Below the pieces are notes generated by a model. That model did no database searches and was not told the origin of the DNA. It worked only from the letters and a program-made list of their open reading frames with translations. This document shows, one piece after another, positions 46,038 through 57,508 of a DNA stretch of 64,000 nt. Numbering within the stretch: position 1 is the first letter of the stretch; each line of letters opens with the position of its first letter. Location of the stretch: NCBI GenBank assembly GCA_024449915.1, contig JAMZAV010000777.1, forward strand, positions 1-64,000, read 5' to 3'. Both the position numbers and the translations under genes were made by a program. This stretch comes from Sweltsa coloradensis (Eukaryota > Arthropoda > Insecta > Plecoptera > Chloroperlidae).

Positions 46038-47349
46038 TCTACAGAAATCTGCAACGTGAATCTTTGTCTGTATCAGTTCATCAATAAAATAAATAATAGT
46101 CGTGCGATCTCTTTATCTCCACTTGTATGCTCATCTCCTGGCTTATGTACTTAACAGGAATAAAATTAATAGTCCATGAATGTAGGCGTGTCAAATTGTT
46201 TTATTTATATATATTGGATTTGCAAATCAGGAAATTAGTAATAATAATAAATGAAGTAAAAATAATAATGAGGACATTGAAAGACAAATCTCTGTTTAAT
46301 TGAACCCATGTCATTATTTAAATTAATTTAAAGTTCTTTGTCTAGGATAGACTTTCAGTAATCTTGCCACATCGGGCTGCAGGTGCATCTTACTCACAAA
46401 GCATGAAGACGGAAGATTTCCTTTTCAATTATCATCTTAAAACGTCAGTTTTGAACAATAGGCCATGTTTCGCATTTATTCTTGTGTGACTTCACGCTCC
46501 GTTATGTCTCTAAGTAAAGCTCAACGAATAAAGTCTATAACAATCAAAAACAAGATGAAAGCTCATTGATGCACATAATGCAGGCATCGGTGCACTTTGA
46601 CTTGTTTAACGCCGCGTTACCTCTGTACTAAGTCTAATGATATGACGAGCACTATTCAATTTCCATTTTGTTCTAATTCCAGACATTTAGTTTTAAAATG
46701 TGGCAAATATGATCAACAACGATGTACACAGATCTTTTTCCTAGTTAAATTTCGAGTACATGTAATGAATAGTCTACTTGCGAGCGAATGGAATATCAGC
46801 ACATTTAACACTTTTGAACACTAATTACACTTATAGTTTACATTTTCACTCTCAATGCCGTGCTGTCCGTTGGCAGTGACGTCGTGGTCAATGTCGTGCG
46901 TCAATGCCAATGCGTGTTGCTCAATGCGTTATGCCGTTGGTAAAGTTTAAATATACAATTCTTTATAAATGCATGTATATAAGACACAAAAGCAATGATT
47001 ATATTGTTTTATTTAATAATGCAATATCAACAAACTAAAACATTTTAGAAAATGGCCCTTATACATTAATTCTGAAACGAATTTTTATTGAATGGGGATT
47101 TTAAATATTTTTCTCAAAGATTACAAACGTAATAGGACTAATTAAGCAATATAGTTTTCGGGTTTACAACGAATTATATAGATTACAACGCTTTAGTCTC
47201 AAATGTTAGTTGTAATAATTATTTATATTTTATTTGGTAGTTTATCAGAGAATATTTTGGCATTGTGTCTTATATTATTTTATGCCAAAGGATATCGTAA
47301 TAATATACATTAGGCAAATAAAATATATCCCAACTAAAAAGCAAACAAA
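46038..47349. other. AT-rich stretch with no feature seen
   Basis: A 75-codon frame at 46597-46824 (+) has no family signature. A GTGCGTCAATGC / GTTGCTCAATGCG patch near 46890-46930 is mildly repetitive. Confidence 0.4.
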
Positions 47350-47758
47350 ATGAATGTATACCATCGATCATGAGTAAATCAAGGGATCTATAGTTAAACA
47401 TACTTCACCCAGCCCTTGGTTTACTTCTGGTCGAGGGCGTACAGCTAATGTCAAAGTTTCGGCTCGCCCTAGTGACAGCAGTTTAATAAAATGGTGTTTT
47501 GGTGGAGGTGCCGGGTACTGTTATTTAACTAAATATCAGGTCCCAACCCAATTTAAGATGTACATAATCGATCACAAGTAAATCAAGGGATCTATAGTTG
47601 TATACTTCACCCAGCCCTTGGTTTACTTCTGGTCGAGGGCGTACAGCTAATGTCAAAGTTTCGGCTCGCCTAATGACAGCGATTTAATAAAATGGTGTTT
47701 TGGTGGAGGTGCCGGGTACTGTTATTTAACTAAATATCAGGTGCCAACCCAATTTAAG
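47350..47758 (+). repeat. Tandem array, two units of about 205 bp
   Basis: Both units contain GTAAATCAAGGGATCTATAG, ACTTCACCCAGCCCTTGGTT, GGTCGAGGGCGTACAGCTAA, TTTCGGCTCGCC and GTTTTGGTGGAGGTGCCGGG then TACTGTTATTTAACTAAATA. They are about 95 percent identical by eye, so recent. The second half of the unit is related to the 48981-49490 array. No long open frame. Confidence 0.9.
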
Positions 47759-48814
47759 CCTCACAGCTAATCATGATTTCTTGTCCTACAACTACACGTT
47801 TTTGACTAGTGTTTGCTAAAATACATTACACTCCAACGATACTCAGAAAAACACTCATTGCATTACAAAATAATACTTTTAGAATCCTTGGAAATAAATT
47901 GAGAAATATTTATTTCTCTATTGTATAATAAAACACAGTGATTGAATTCATACAAGACCACGACGTTTGCAAATAACGAACGTGGAAAACAATTACAAGA
48001 TACCTAAATGTTAGATATTTGAGTTCATACAGATAATCATTTCGTTCTTATATCACAACATTACGCGCATTCGATTTCCTTTTCTTTAGGTTATCCGATC
48101 GAATGGATGTAATGCGAAAGCACACTATAGGCGTCGTTATGCACCCAACAACTTGGTAGTCACTTTTTCACTTTATTGAAATCCAAAGATAGGATGTACT
48201 ATTTTAATGCAAGAAACTTTCATTTTCATTATCTTATTACTACGAAGGTTGAATGCAACAATGCCAGGTTCAACAATAACAAGTTACAACTACGTAATCT
48301 TGATAATTGAAAGTGAAACAAAAGCCAAATAATATTATTTTATTTATCTTTTTCTCTGGTCAACACTCGAATATATTATCTCCAAAATCTATTCAGGTCA
48401 ACTTAAAAAAATCTGAATGCAAGGTCGCATATTTCAAAAGACTTTTCTCTCTTTGTTTATCGATATAACAAGTTCTATTGTCAAAGATAGACGATCTGTT
48501 GTGATATAGCATCTCAACAGTGGAATAGTTTCGCTAAGAAAAATCCCATGAAACAATCAAACGATCAATTGTATTCTAATAGAACTCACAGATGAATGGC
48601 GACGTAACTTTCCCCGGAAGTTGTCTAGGATTGTTCGGGCAGCAACATGGGTTGCGGAAGTCGAATAACGAAGACCCACAAGTAGTCAGAGTCTGTTTCT
48701 AGGCTTCCTCAGTGTTGGGATATCTTCTGGGGTTTCAGGCTCGGCCTCGGTTCGGGCTTACTCCGGGGAACGGACCCTACTATAATCCGTGGTAGTACTG
48801 CAAACACATCCACG
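47759..48814. other. AT-rich stretch with no feature seen
   Basis: No open frame above about 60 codons and no repeat that I can detect. Confidence 0.4.
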
Positions 48815-48876
48815 ACTTGATCCACTAGCGAGAGCCTCTATTCTAGAAGGCGGGGTTTCGAATCCTGCCACTGGCT
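48815..48876 (+). repeat. SINE-like tRNA-derived piece
   Basis: GGCGGGGTTTCGAATCCTGCC folds into a T-arm-like stem around box B GGTTTCGAATCC. CACTAGCGAGAGCC upstream is only roughly box A-like. The GC-rich stretch before it (about 48700-48780) is unassigned. Confidence 0.35.
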
Positions 48877-48980
48877 AACATAAAGGATCATATTGCGAAT
48901 ACTTTCGCATTGGGTCCCTTATCTATGACACAGGATTTGTTTAGTAATAAAATTCATTACTCAACTAAAAATCAAATCAT

Positions 48981-49490
48981 CGTATGTACAGCAGATGTCT
49001 AAGTTTTGACTCGCCCACATGACAGAGTATATGGTGTTTTGGTGGAGGAGCCGGGTACCGTTATTTCAAATAAACATCAGGCCCAAACCAGCTATGAGCT
49101 AACCCCTGGACATTCCTATCTAGTAACATAATCAATGTCACCTGTCTAGACAGTTCAACCGTACGTACAGCAGATGTCTAAGTTTTGACTCGCCCACATG
49201 ACAGAGTATATGTTGTTTTGGTGGAGGAGCCGGGTACCGTTATTTCAAATAAACATCAGGCCCCACCCACCCCTGGACATTCTTGTCTAGTAACGTAAAT
49301 AATGACACCTGTCTAACAAGTTCAAACGTGTGTACAGCAGATGTCTAAGTTTTGACTCGCCCACATGACAGAGTATATGGTGTTTTGGTGGAGGAGCCGG
49401 GTACCGTTATTTCAAATAAACATCAGGCCCAACCCACCCCTGGACATTCCTATCTAGTAACATAAATAATGACACCTATCTAAACAGTTC
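48981..49490 (+). repeat. Tandem array, three units of about 167-179 bp
   Basis: TGTACAGCAGATGTCTAAGT, TTTGACTCGCCCACATGACA, GTTTTGGTGGAGGAGCCGGG, TACCGTTATTTCAAATAAAC and CCCCTGGACATTC recur at 48985, 49164 and 49331. Units are nearly identical. A central core of about 95 bases is homologous to the 47350-47758 units, while the rest differs. Confidence 0.9.
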
Positions 49491-51735
49491 ATTCACCCTC
49501 TTCCTCAGCCCTTCTGGCTGGGCGTTATGATCTCTTTGCTTTCCCAACCTGACAACCCTTCTCCAATGTAACTAGCTTTCCACACTTAGAATCAATTTCG
49601 AGAATGTGTATTTAAATATTTTGTTTACCTAGAAAATTATTACTTTGGTTTTAAAACTATCTTTCTATATAATACAATTTAATAAATACTAACAATGGTA
49701 AGGGATGATGGTAATTTATTCAGATTTGTAAAAGTGTCACATTACCGCAGTAATATAAGTTTTATGGATGGTAAAAGGTTCGGCGCATTGTTATGTCCAC
49801 ACAAATCTATGCTCAATGTTATATGTTGAATTGCATTCGATTGCATTAGCTTCGACAATCATTGTCATTATATTCTATACCATCAGCTATTACAGTATCC
49901 CCGTGTTAATTATTTGTAGCGCTTTGATTGGCTGCAGTTTATGCTGTTTCATTTGAATCGTAATGTGCAATACACCCAAGTTTATGCAGTAATGACTTGT
50001 ATGCTCAGTCGTTTTTCTTCAAAGTGACTTGTTACTTTTTTACGCAAAGTTCACTGAAAATTGCAAACGTCATTTGCACTCACAATCATAATATACTCAT
50101 ACAAAATGTAATTAAAGTTATACCTGTAATTAAACATTCACTTTTAAGTTATAAGCCATTGTTAGTGTAAGTGAAGTACACTTGTGGGATGTACGCAAAG
50201 CCGACGGATGTTTGCTAACAGACCCATGTTACGCTGATGCAACTTCGGTGAACTATTATGATACACGTAGTTGGTTTATTTTCCAGCCATTTCCGCCGCC
50301 AATAAACCGAGATTCATAACATTTTTCCTTATCATACTCGTTTTTGTCAACATCTAATATTATCATTGCGTGTATGTATTAGTCGTAATTCTGCACCGGA
50401 AGAAGCGTTGTTGTCATCATCATCCGTTTCCGGTGTGTAGACCGTCAATACATCAGGTTTTCACATTTTATATTTTTTAATAGCTAGTGTAAGTGTTATC
50501 ATTTTAGGTTAATGTTTTATTTAGTCCTTCATACCGAAGTATATTTAATAGAGTTCCTGTCAGTCACATACCTGACGCAATCAGATGACGAGTTCATTCC
50601 ACAAATTGTACACCAACTATTTGATTATAATAATATGTTTTAATGTGTAAACCTCCTCCACGACACTTGACTTAGGGCAGTCGCCTATAAATAGGTACAA
50701 GTGTAAGTGAAGTTCTTGTTTTTAGTTGGTCAACGTGAAATGATTGGTAAATTCTGCTCAACATATATGTGTATTGCCTCAAAACGTAAACAAGTATATT
50801 TAAATTAATTCAATGTGTGTTATTTACTGTAAAAAGAAATTGACTTCCACAAATTGGGAATATTAACACGTTTCTGTCTACACCTCGCATAAATACGATC
50901 TGTTTGGTTTTCGACACAACTCACATTAGAAAACGAATATATTTTGATATTTACTATAACCATGACACCACTTACCCTTTAAATGCTCGTTAGCTTACAT
51001 ATATGTACATACCTTGTCATGTTTTGAATAGATTGCACCTCTTCAGGTTATGGTGTGATGATATTCAAAAGGGATTTTAAATACGAAGGGAATTTACAAT
51101 TAACATATGAATTAACTTTAAAGACGATTATATTAAATGCAGCTTCATTGTCACACAGGCACTACGATATGAGAAGTTGTGATGAGAGATTAATAGTTTC
51201 GAACAATAATAACTGAATGTTCATCACACATAATTACACACCTTTCTATACTCCATGGCTGTCTGAAGTGAAACAAATATTTAGCGTTTTAAATTGTTCT
51301 ATCGTCAGATCATATTTTCCCTCGCCGTCAAGACAAGGAAAAGAAAGTGTAGCACTGGAATGGAATACAGTGCAACGAATGCTGCGTCACGTCTCGGCAG
51401 TGTCATGCGTGGTCCATTGCGATTTTATGCCCGACTTAGGAGAAGAAAAGTTTTCAATCTTGGGTTGTATCGTGGAAATCACGCACAATTCTACAATATC
51501 TCACGCACGACCACGCACAGTCGTGGATCACGTAGACTAGATCGCTCCTCAACAAAAGATGGTGTACAAGTCGGTGAGTATCGGGCCGTGAACATTAACA
51601 AGTATTCCATCAGGCGTCTACATCAACTCACTGTGTCCACACTGCACAATTAGTTATTCGGTCAAAGCGGAGGTCCAAGCTGCCTGGAAACTTTGTGTTT
51701 CACCAGAGGCATATATTCGTGGTAGAAACGACTTT
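49491..51735. other. AT-rich stretch with overlapping unassigned open frames
   Basis: Two overlapping plus-strand frames (51217-51540, 107 codons; 51294-51653, 119 codons) cover a slightly GC-richer patch. The longer is basic and Arg/Ser-rich (RLRRRKVFNLGLYRGNHAQF). Neither has a motif I recognise, and both can be chance. Otherwise nothing is seen. Confidence 0.3.
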
Positions 51736-51736
51736 T

Positions 51737-52315
51737 TGGATGAGCGTAGCGAGCGAAGTGAAGACTTCAATTTCACTGACCCCCCAACAAATTTAGCTCG
51801 GGTTTTTTTTGTTTGTTTTTCTGTCTGTTTGTTCGCACGATTCCGGGCAAACGGCATAAGCGATCTTGATGAAAATTGGAGGGATTTTCGTTTTTTCTGA
51901 ACTTAGACTTGCCACGTTTTTGGGCACAATCAAAGAAATATTTCTCACGAATATCGTACTTTTACGATTTTTTTCGATTTTTAGTGCGATATTTTCGTGA
52001 CATTTGGGCCGATTCTGACCAAACGGGTGGGGCTACAACGTTCATATTTCACATGGACATTAAGGTAATGGTGATGTAGTACCTTTTGAAAGAAAAAGTT
52101 GAAAAAGTTAACCAGAATCCATAGAAATAAAGCTTTTAATATGTTTTTTACGGTAAATAATACCAATTGACAGGTAACAATAGAAACTTGACAACAATCA
52201 CCTACAATGCGTAGGCAGCAAAACAAAGCACTTAAAAAAGTAAAGATATCCCACGCAAACTAAAAACTTTAAAAAGCTCATCCATCAACGCGGCGGGACT
52301 TCAGCGTTTTCCTAG
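51737..52315 (+). mobile_element. Helentron-like family A, copy A4, 579 bp, one internal unit
   Basis: 5' end TGGATGAGCGTAGCGAGCGA flanked by T; 3' end CTCATCCATCAACGCGGCGG then GCGTTTTCCTAG flanked by T. GGATGAGC at the start and GCTCATCC about 35 bases inside the end form an asymmetric inverted repeat. AACGC/GCGTT makes the terminal hairpin. It contains a single copy of the internal ~177-bp block (GATATTTTCGTGACATTTGG to CCATAGAAATAAAG). No coding frame. Confidence 0.85.
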
Positions 52316-52942
52316 TTAAATAATGTTTAATATCAATTCACTGCTTTAGAGCAATCCAAAAACAAAGATTACATGTATTTTATCCACTAGTACCTGCATC
52401 TAAATTCTGGGAAGTTTTTAATTGCAACCTGCAATTTTTTACAAGATCTCATTCCCAAAATTCCAATACCTATCAAAAGGAAAAATACATATATAAATAT
52501 TTTCAACTAAACTTGGAAATATTTTCTCCGCAAATCTTGTGTTTGTGTATAATGTATCCCAAGAGAATCTCCACTCTCCAGGGAATATTTTCATACGCAA
52601 ATATGGAGTAAGGAATACTTATTTACTTATTTGCTATACGTGCATCACACATGCCTCTAATATCAATGCATAAGCTATAAGTAGAGCTACGAATATCATC
52701 CTCCTGGATATTCATTTACACTAACGAAACATACTCGGAAAACTTCGCCTGTTCTTGGGTGGTGAAATGAAATTAGCATTGGTGTAAAAATAGTTATGAG
52801 GGATTGACCAAGATGTGTTCTTGGTCATTCGTTCTCGTTATATATTTATTTGAAAAAATACACACGAAAACTCCCCCTTCTTGAAAAATACAATAGTTAC
52901 GAGGAAATGTCAAAGAAAATGTTTAGTATTTGAAGTGATAAT
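52316..52942. other. AT-rich spacer between A4 and A5
   Basis: Nothing recognisable in this stretch of about 625 bases. Confidence 0.4.
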
Positions 52943-53911
52943 TGGATGAGCGTAGCGAGCGTAGCGAGCGAAGAGAAGACTTCAATTTCACTGACCCCCA
53001 AAAAATTTAGCTCCAATGTTTTTTTGTTTGTTTTTTTTTTTTGTTTTTTTTTTGTTTTTCTGTCTGTTTGTTCGCTCTCTACCGGGCAAACGGCATATGC
53101 GATCTTGATGAAAATTTGAGGGGACCTTCGTTTTCTCTGAACTTAGACTTGCTACGTTTTTGGGTACAATCGAAGAAATATTTCTCATGAATATCGTACT
53201 TTTACGATTTTTTTCGATTTTTAGTGCGATATTTTCGTCACATTTGGGTCGATTCTGACCAAACGGGTGGGGCTACAACGTTCATATTTCACATGAACTT
53301 TAGGATTATGGTGATGTAGTACCTTTTGAAACAAAAAGCTGAAAAAGTTAGCCAGAACCCATATGAATAAAGGTTTTAATATGAGTTTTTCGATTTTTAG
53401 TTCGATATTTTCGTCACATTTGGGCCGATTCTGACCAAACGGGTGGGGCTACAACGTTCATATTTCACATGGACATTGAGGTTATGGTGATGAAGTACCT
53501 TTTAAAATAAAAAGCTGAGAAAGTTATCTAGAATCTATAGAAATAAAGGTTTTAATATGAGTTTTTCGATTTTAGTGCGATATTTTCGTCGCATTTGGAC
53601 CGATTGTGACCAAACGGGTGGGGCTACAACGTTCATATTTCACATGGACATTAAGGTTATGGTGATGTAGTACCTTTTGTAAGAAAAAGTTGCAAAAGTT
53701 GACAAAGTTAGCCAGAATGCATAGAAATAAAGGTTTTAAAATGTGTTTTTTGAGGTTTATAATAACAACTAACAAGAAACAATTGAAACTTGACAACAGT
53801 CACCTACAATGCATTCACAAAGCACTTGCAAAGGAAAAGTGGTCCCACGCAAACTAAAAACTTACAAAAACGCTCATCCATCAACGCGGCGGGACTTTAG
53901 CGTTTTCCTAG
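52943..53911 (+). mobile_element. Helentron-like family A, copy A5, 969 bp, three internal units
   Basis: Same ends as A4 (TGGATGAGCGTAGCGAGCG; GCGTTTTCCTAG then T). The internal block starts near 53215, 53389 and 53567, giving three tandem units of about 177 bp. Each has GATATTTTCGTC, CCAAACGGGTGGGGCTACAA and CGTTCATATTTCACATG. Seven bases after its 3' end another module of the same kind starts in reverse (CTAGGGGAAACGCCAA at 53919). Confidence 0.85.
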
Positions 53912-53918
53912 TGTCTAG

Positions 53919-54429
53919 CTAGGGGAAACGCCAACAGTCAGGATTGCCGATGACTTGTATCGCACGCTGACCTGCGTATAGTATCGCGTGACCTATCTTC
54001 CATCTCTAATTGCTCTGACCTTCGTCTCGGTGGTCTCTGAATAACAATCGCTCTAGGGACGAGTCTTCGTCAAAATATTATTCCTAGTTGACTATAGGAA
54101 TGCACTTGACACCGCAGAATGTTTCCTAGTTAACCTTCCGGCAATGTATGATCATGCTGGACTTAGGTAAACACACTTTCTAAATATTTATTGTTGTCTG
54201 CCACTCAGTAGAAACTTCTGAACGTATTTTCTTCATAAGCACATTGACCCGAAATGAGGATGGTAAATATTAGTTAAGACGCCTTCCTCCAAGGTCAATA
54301 CATATTTACAAATTTTTAGCTGACATCATCATCAAAGCTGAAAATATTTAGTTCAACTAATCACAGATTATGACTAAACATATCAATCTACTTATATAAA
54401 GCTACATTTATAACCAATAAACACATATT
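53919..54429 (-). other. Isolated reversed end module followed by unassigned sequence
   Basis: CTAGGGGAAACGCCAACAGTC resembles the family D/A terminus in minus orientation and abuts A5. The 500 bases after it (partly GC-richer, 53940-54130) match no other family here. A further element of this superfamily may occupy it, but its 5' end is not visible. Confidence 0.3.
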
Positions 54430-55215
54430 TGGATGAGCGTAGCGAGCGAAGCGAGTGGAGCGAAGACTTCAATTTCACTGACCCCCCAAAAAATTTAGCT
54501 CGATGTGTTTTTTTGTTTTTTTTTGTTTTTTGTTTGTTTTTCCGTCTGTTTGTTCGCTCTCTACCGGGCAAACGGCATATGCGATCTTGATGAAAATTTG
54601 ACACGACCTTCGTTTTCTCTGAACTTAGACTTGCCACGTTTTTGGGTACAATCGAAGAAATATTTCTCATGAATATCGTACTTTTACGATTTTTTTCGAT
54701 TTTTAGTGCGATATTTTCGTGCCATTTGGGCCGATTCTGACCAAACGGGTGGGGCTACAACGTTCATATTTCACATACACATTAAGGTTATGGTGATGTT
54801 TTGCTTTCTGAAAGAAAAAGTTGAAAAAAATAGCCAGAATTGAGAGAAATAAAGCTTTTAATATACGTTTTTTTACTTTTTGTGCGATATTTTCGTGCCA
54901 TTTGGGCCAATTCTGAGCAAACGGGTGGGGCTACAACGTTCATATTATACATGGACATTAAGGTTATGGTTATGTAGTACCTTTTGAAAGAAAAAGTGGA
55001 AAATTTTAGCCAGAATCCATAGAAATAAAGCTTTTAATACAAGTTTTTTACGGTAAATAATACCAATTGACAAGAAACAAAAGAAACTTGACAACATTCA
55101 CCTAGAATGCGTAGGCAGCAAAACAAAGCACTTGCAAAAGTAAAGATATCCCACGCAAACTAAAAACTTTAAAAAGCTCATCCATCAACGCGGCGGGACT
55201 TTAGCGTTTTCCTAG
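54430..55215 (+). mobile_element. Helentron-like family A, copy A6, 786 bp, two internal units
   Basis: TTGGATGAGCGTAGCGAGCG at the 5' end and GCGTTTTCCTAG then T at the 3' end. Internal units start near 54697 and 54874. The 5' zone has extra GAGCGAAGCGAGTGGAGCG repeats. Confidence 0.85.
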
Positions 55216-55845
55216 TTGGCTAGGACTGACCACGTTGAACAAGGCAACGTGTGGGCCCTTCCCTTCCCACAGGACTTTGATGTGTACAGTCTGGATCGTA
55301 CGACCATGGGACCGGGATCTCATGTGTTGCTGTTATTACATTAACAATCTTGATCTAAAACCGGTGCCGGTTGCTAGGGATATGAAGTGTTGATGAATGA
55401 GCGTTTTTTATTATACGGTTTTAATTTTGTTTGTTTTGTTAAAAAATTATTATTTTTTAAATAAGTGCCAAGTTGTGGCTATCATCTAAATAGGCATACC
55501 TACCAACAGTAACACAAAGTTTTAAAGAAATAGTGAATTAAAACAACTGGATATTGTGAACGTTTAAACTTATGCTTTACAACAAAATTGCAATACCACA
55601 ATACGTAACATTACGTAAAAAGGCGGTCAAACCATCGTCGTTTTTACTTTGATGTATATTAAACAGGCTTAATGTCAAATGTTACAGATAATTAAAGTTT
55701 CCTGGAAATTTTAATAAGATAATAGTAGTCGGATAGTGAGATAAGAATCTTGTGTCGAAAAAATCTTAGTAGAGTCGCGATTTGGATGAGAAATAATTAT
55801 CGGATTCTATAATACAATGAAGCGAGTCTTTAATGCATGCATTTT
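55216..55845. other. Spacer between A6 and A7
   Basis: AT-rich, with a moderately GC-rich start (55216-55380). No feature recognised. Confidence 0.4.
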
Positions 55846-56615
55846 AGGATGAGCGAAGCGAAGACTTCAATTTCACTGACCCCCCAAAAATTTAGCTCGG
55901 GTGTTTTTTTTTGTTTGTTTTTTTTTTGTTTGTATTTTTGTCTGTTTGTTCGCTCTCTACCGGGAAAACGGCATATGCGATCTTCATAAAAATTTGGCAG
56001 GACCTTCGAAATCTCTGAAATTAGACTTGCAACGTTATTGGGTACAATCGAAGAAATATTTCTCATAAATATCGTACTTTTACGATTTTTTTCGATTTTT
56101 TGTGCAATATTTTCGTGACATTTGGGCCGATTCTGACCAAACGGGTGGGGCTACAACGTTCATATTTCACATGGGCATTGAGGTAATGGTGCTGTATTGC
56201 TTTCTGAAAGAAAAAGTTGAAAAAAATAGCCAGAATCTATAGAAATAAAGCTTTTAAATATGTTTTTTGATTTTTTGTGCGAAATTTTCGTGCCATTTGG
56301 GCCAATTCTGACCAAACGGGTGGGGCTACAACGTTCATTTTAAACATGGACATTAAGGTTATGGTGATGTAGTACCTTTTGAAACAAAAAGTTGAAAAAG
56401 TTAGCCAGAATCCATAGAAATAAAGCTTTTAATATAAGTTTTTTACGGTAAATAAATAATACCAATTGACAAGAAACAATAGAAACTTGACAACAATCAC
56501 CTACAATGCGTAGGCAGCAAAACAAAGCACTTGCAAAAGTAAAGATATCCTACGCAAACTAAAAACTTTATAAAAGCTCATCCATCAACGCGGCGGGACT
56601 AAAGCGTTTTCCTAG
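55846..56615 (+). mobile_element. Helentron-like family A, copy A7, 770 bp, two internal units
   Basis: Short 5' end (AGGATGAGCGAAGCGAAGAC, one GAGCG unit fewer) and 3' end GGGACTAAAGCGTTTTCCTAG-type followed by T. Two internal blocks, near 56097 and 56272. Just downstream, ACCCGGCACCTCCACTA (about 56637) is the reverse complement of the GGTGGAGGTGCCGGGTA core of the 47-kb arrays. Confidence 0.85.
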
Positions 56616-56862
56616 TATATTTTATCCCGTTTCATACCCGGCACCTCCACTAAATGTTTTATATTTTTATTCTTCTTCGACGATCTGTTGATTAAGCAGT
56701 TTCACTCTTTTGATTTCTTCAGTACCCGTGATTATTTTTATCTTTCCGGTTCGTATAATAATTATGTAAAATAATTTTTAATAGTGATAAAGTCACACCT
56801 TGCAGCTTGCGTCATCGACAGTGGGTACAAGTCCACTGCCGGTCGGTTGAAGTTACTTTATA

Positions 56863-57179
56863 CTAGGAAAACGCTAAAGTCCCGTCGCGTTGTTGAGCGA
56901 GAACCGGTACGTGCAACACGACCCGAGTACGACATTCCCATAATGTTACATACCAATAAGTCTTTAAGGTCATGACCGATTTAGCTGAAAATTTGTAAAA
57001 TAGGAGAGAATGGATAAAATCCACCGCCATCTAGAGGACCTTGACATCATTTCTTTGGGAAAACTATTTTAACTCTTTGATAACAAATAATACACTGCTT
57101 CCTCGATAGTATTTTGATTACTTCTAGGTGGCAGTGCAAAGTGAGACTTTTCGTTGCCATGGTAACGTTACTTTTGTTA
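56863..57179 (-). mobile_element. Helentron-like family C, copy C1
   Basis: CTAGGAAAACGCTAAAGTCC, then GCGTTGTTGAGCGAGAACCG, ACGACCCGAGTACGACATTC, AAGTCTTTAAGGTCATGACC, ATCCACCGCCATCTAGAGGA and GTTGCCATGGTAAC. It is 317 bp long and is followed directly by C2. It is preceded by A, the complement of the T that follows the other 3' ends. Confidence 0.8.
57153..57166 (+). promoter_or_regulatory. X-box-like palindrome in C1
   Basis: GTTGCCATGGTAAC fits the X-box bound by RFX factors (two half sites GTTGCC and GGTAAC, spacer AT). It lies near the inner end of family C and recurs in C2, so it is element-borne. Whether it is bound is unknown. Confidence 0.35.
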
Positions 57180-57508
57180 CTAGGAAACGCTAAAGTCCCG
57201 TCGCGTTGTTGAGCGATCACCGGTACGTGCAACACGACCCGAGTACGACATTCCCATAATGTTACATACCAATAAGTCTTTAAGGTCATGACCGATTTAG
57301 CTGAAAATTTGTAAAATAGGAGAGAATTGATAAAATCCACCGCCATCTAGAGGACCTTGACATTGACATCATTTCTTTGGAAAAACTATTAAAACTCTTT
57401 GATAACAAATAATAGCCTACACTGCTCCCTCGATAGTATTTTGATTACTTCTAGGTGGCAGTGCATAGCGTGTGACTTTTCGTTGCCATGGTAACGTTAC
57501 TTTTGTTA
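57180..57508 (-). mobile_element. Helentron-like family C, copy C2
   Basis: A near-identical tandem copy of C1, beginning CTAGGAAACGCTAAAGTCCC and running 329 bp to the start of A8. It differs by a few bases (GAGCGATCACCGG; a duplicated GACATT; TAGCC insertion). High identity to C1 indicates recent tandem duplication or tandem insertion. Confidence 0.8.
57482..57495 (+). promoter_or_regulatory. X-box-like palindrome in C2
   Basis: Second GTTGCCATGGTAAC, 329 bases from the first, at the same place within its element. Confidence 0.35.

Noticed and set aside
51217..51653. Two overlapping frames of 107 and 119 codons
   Set aside because: Neither has a recognisable motif and no splice or start context favours one; left as unassigned.
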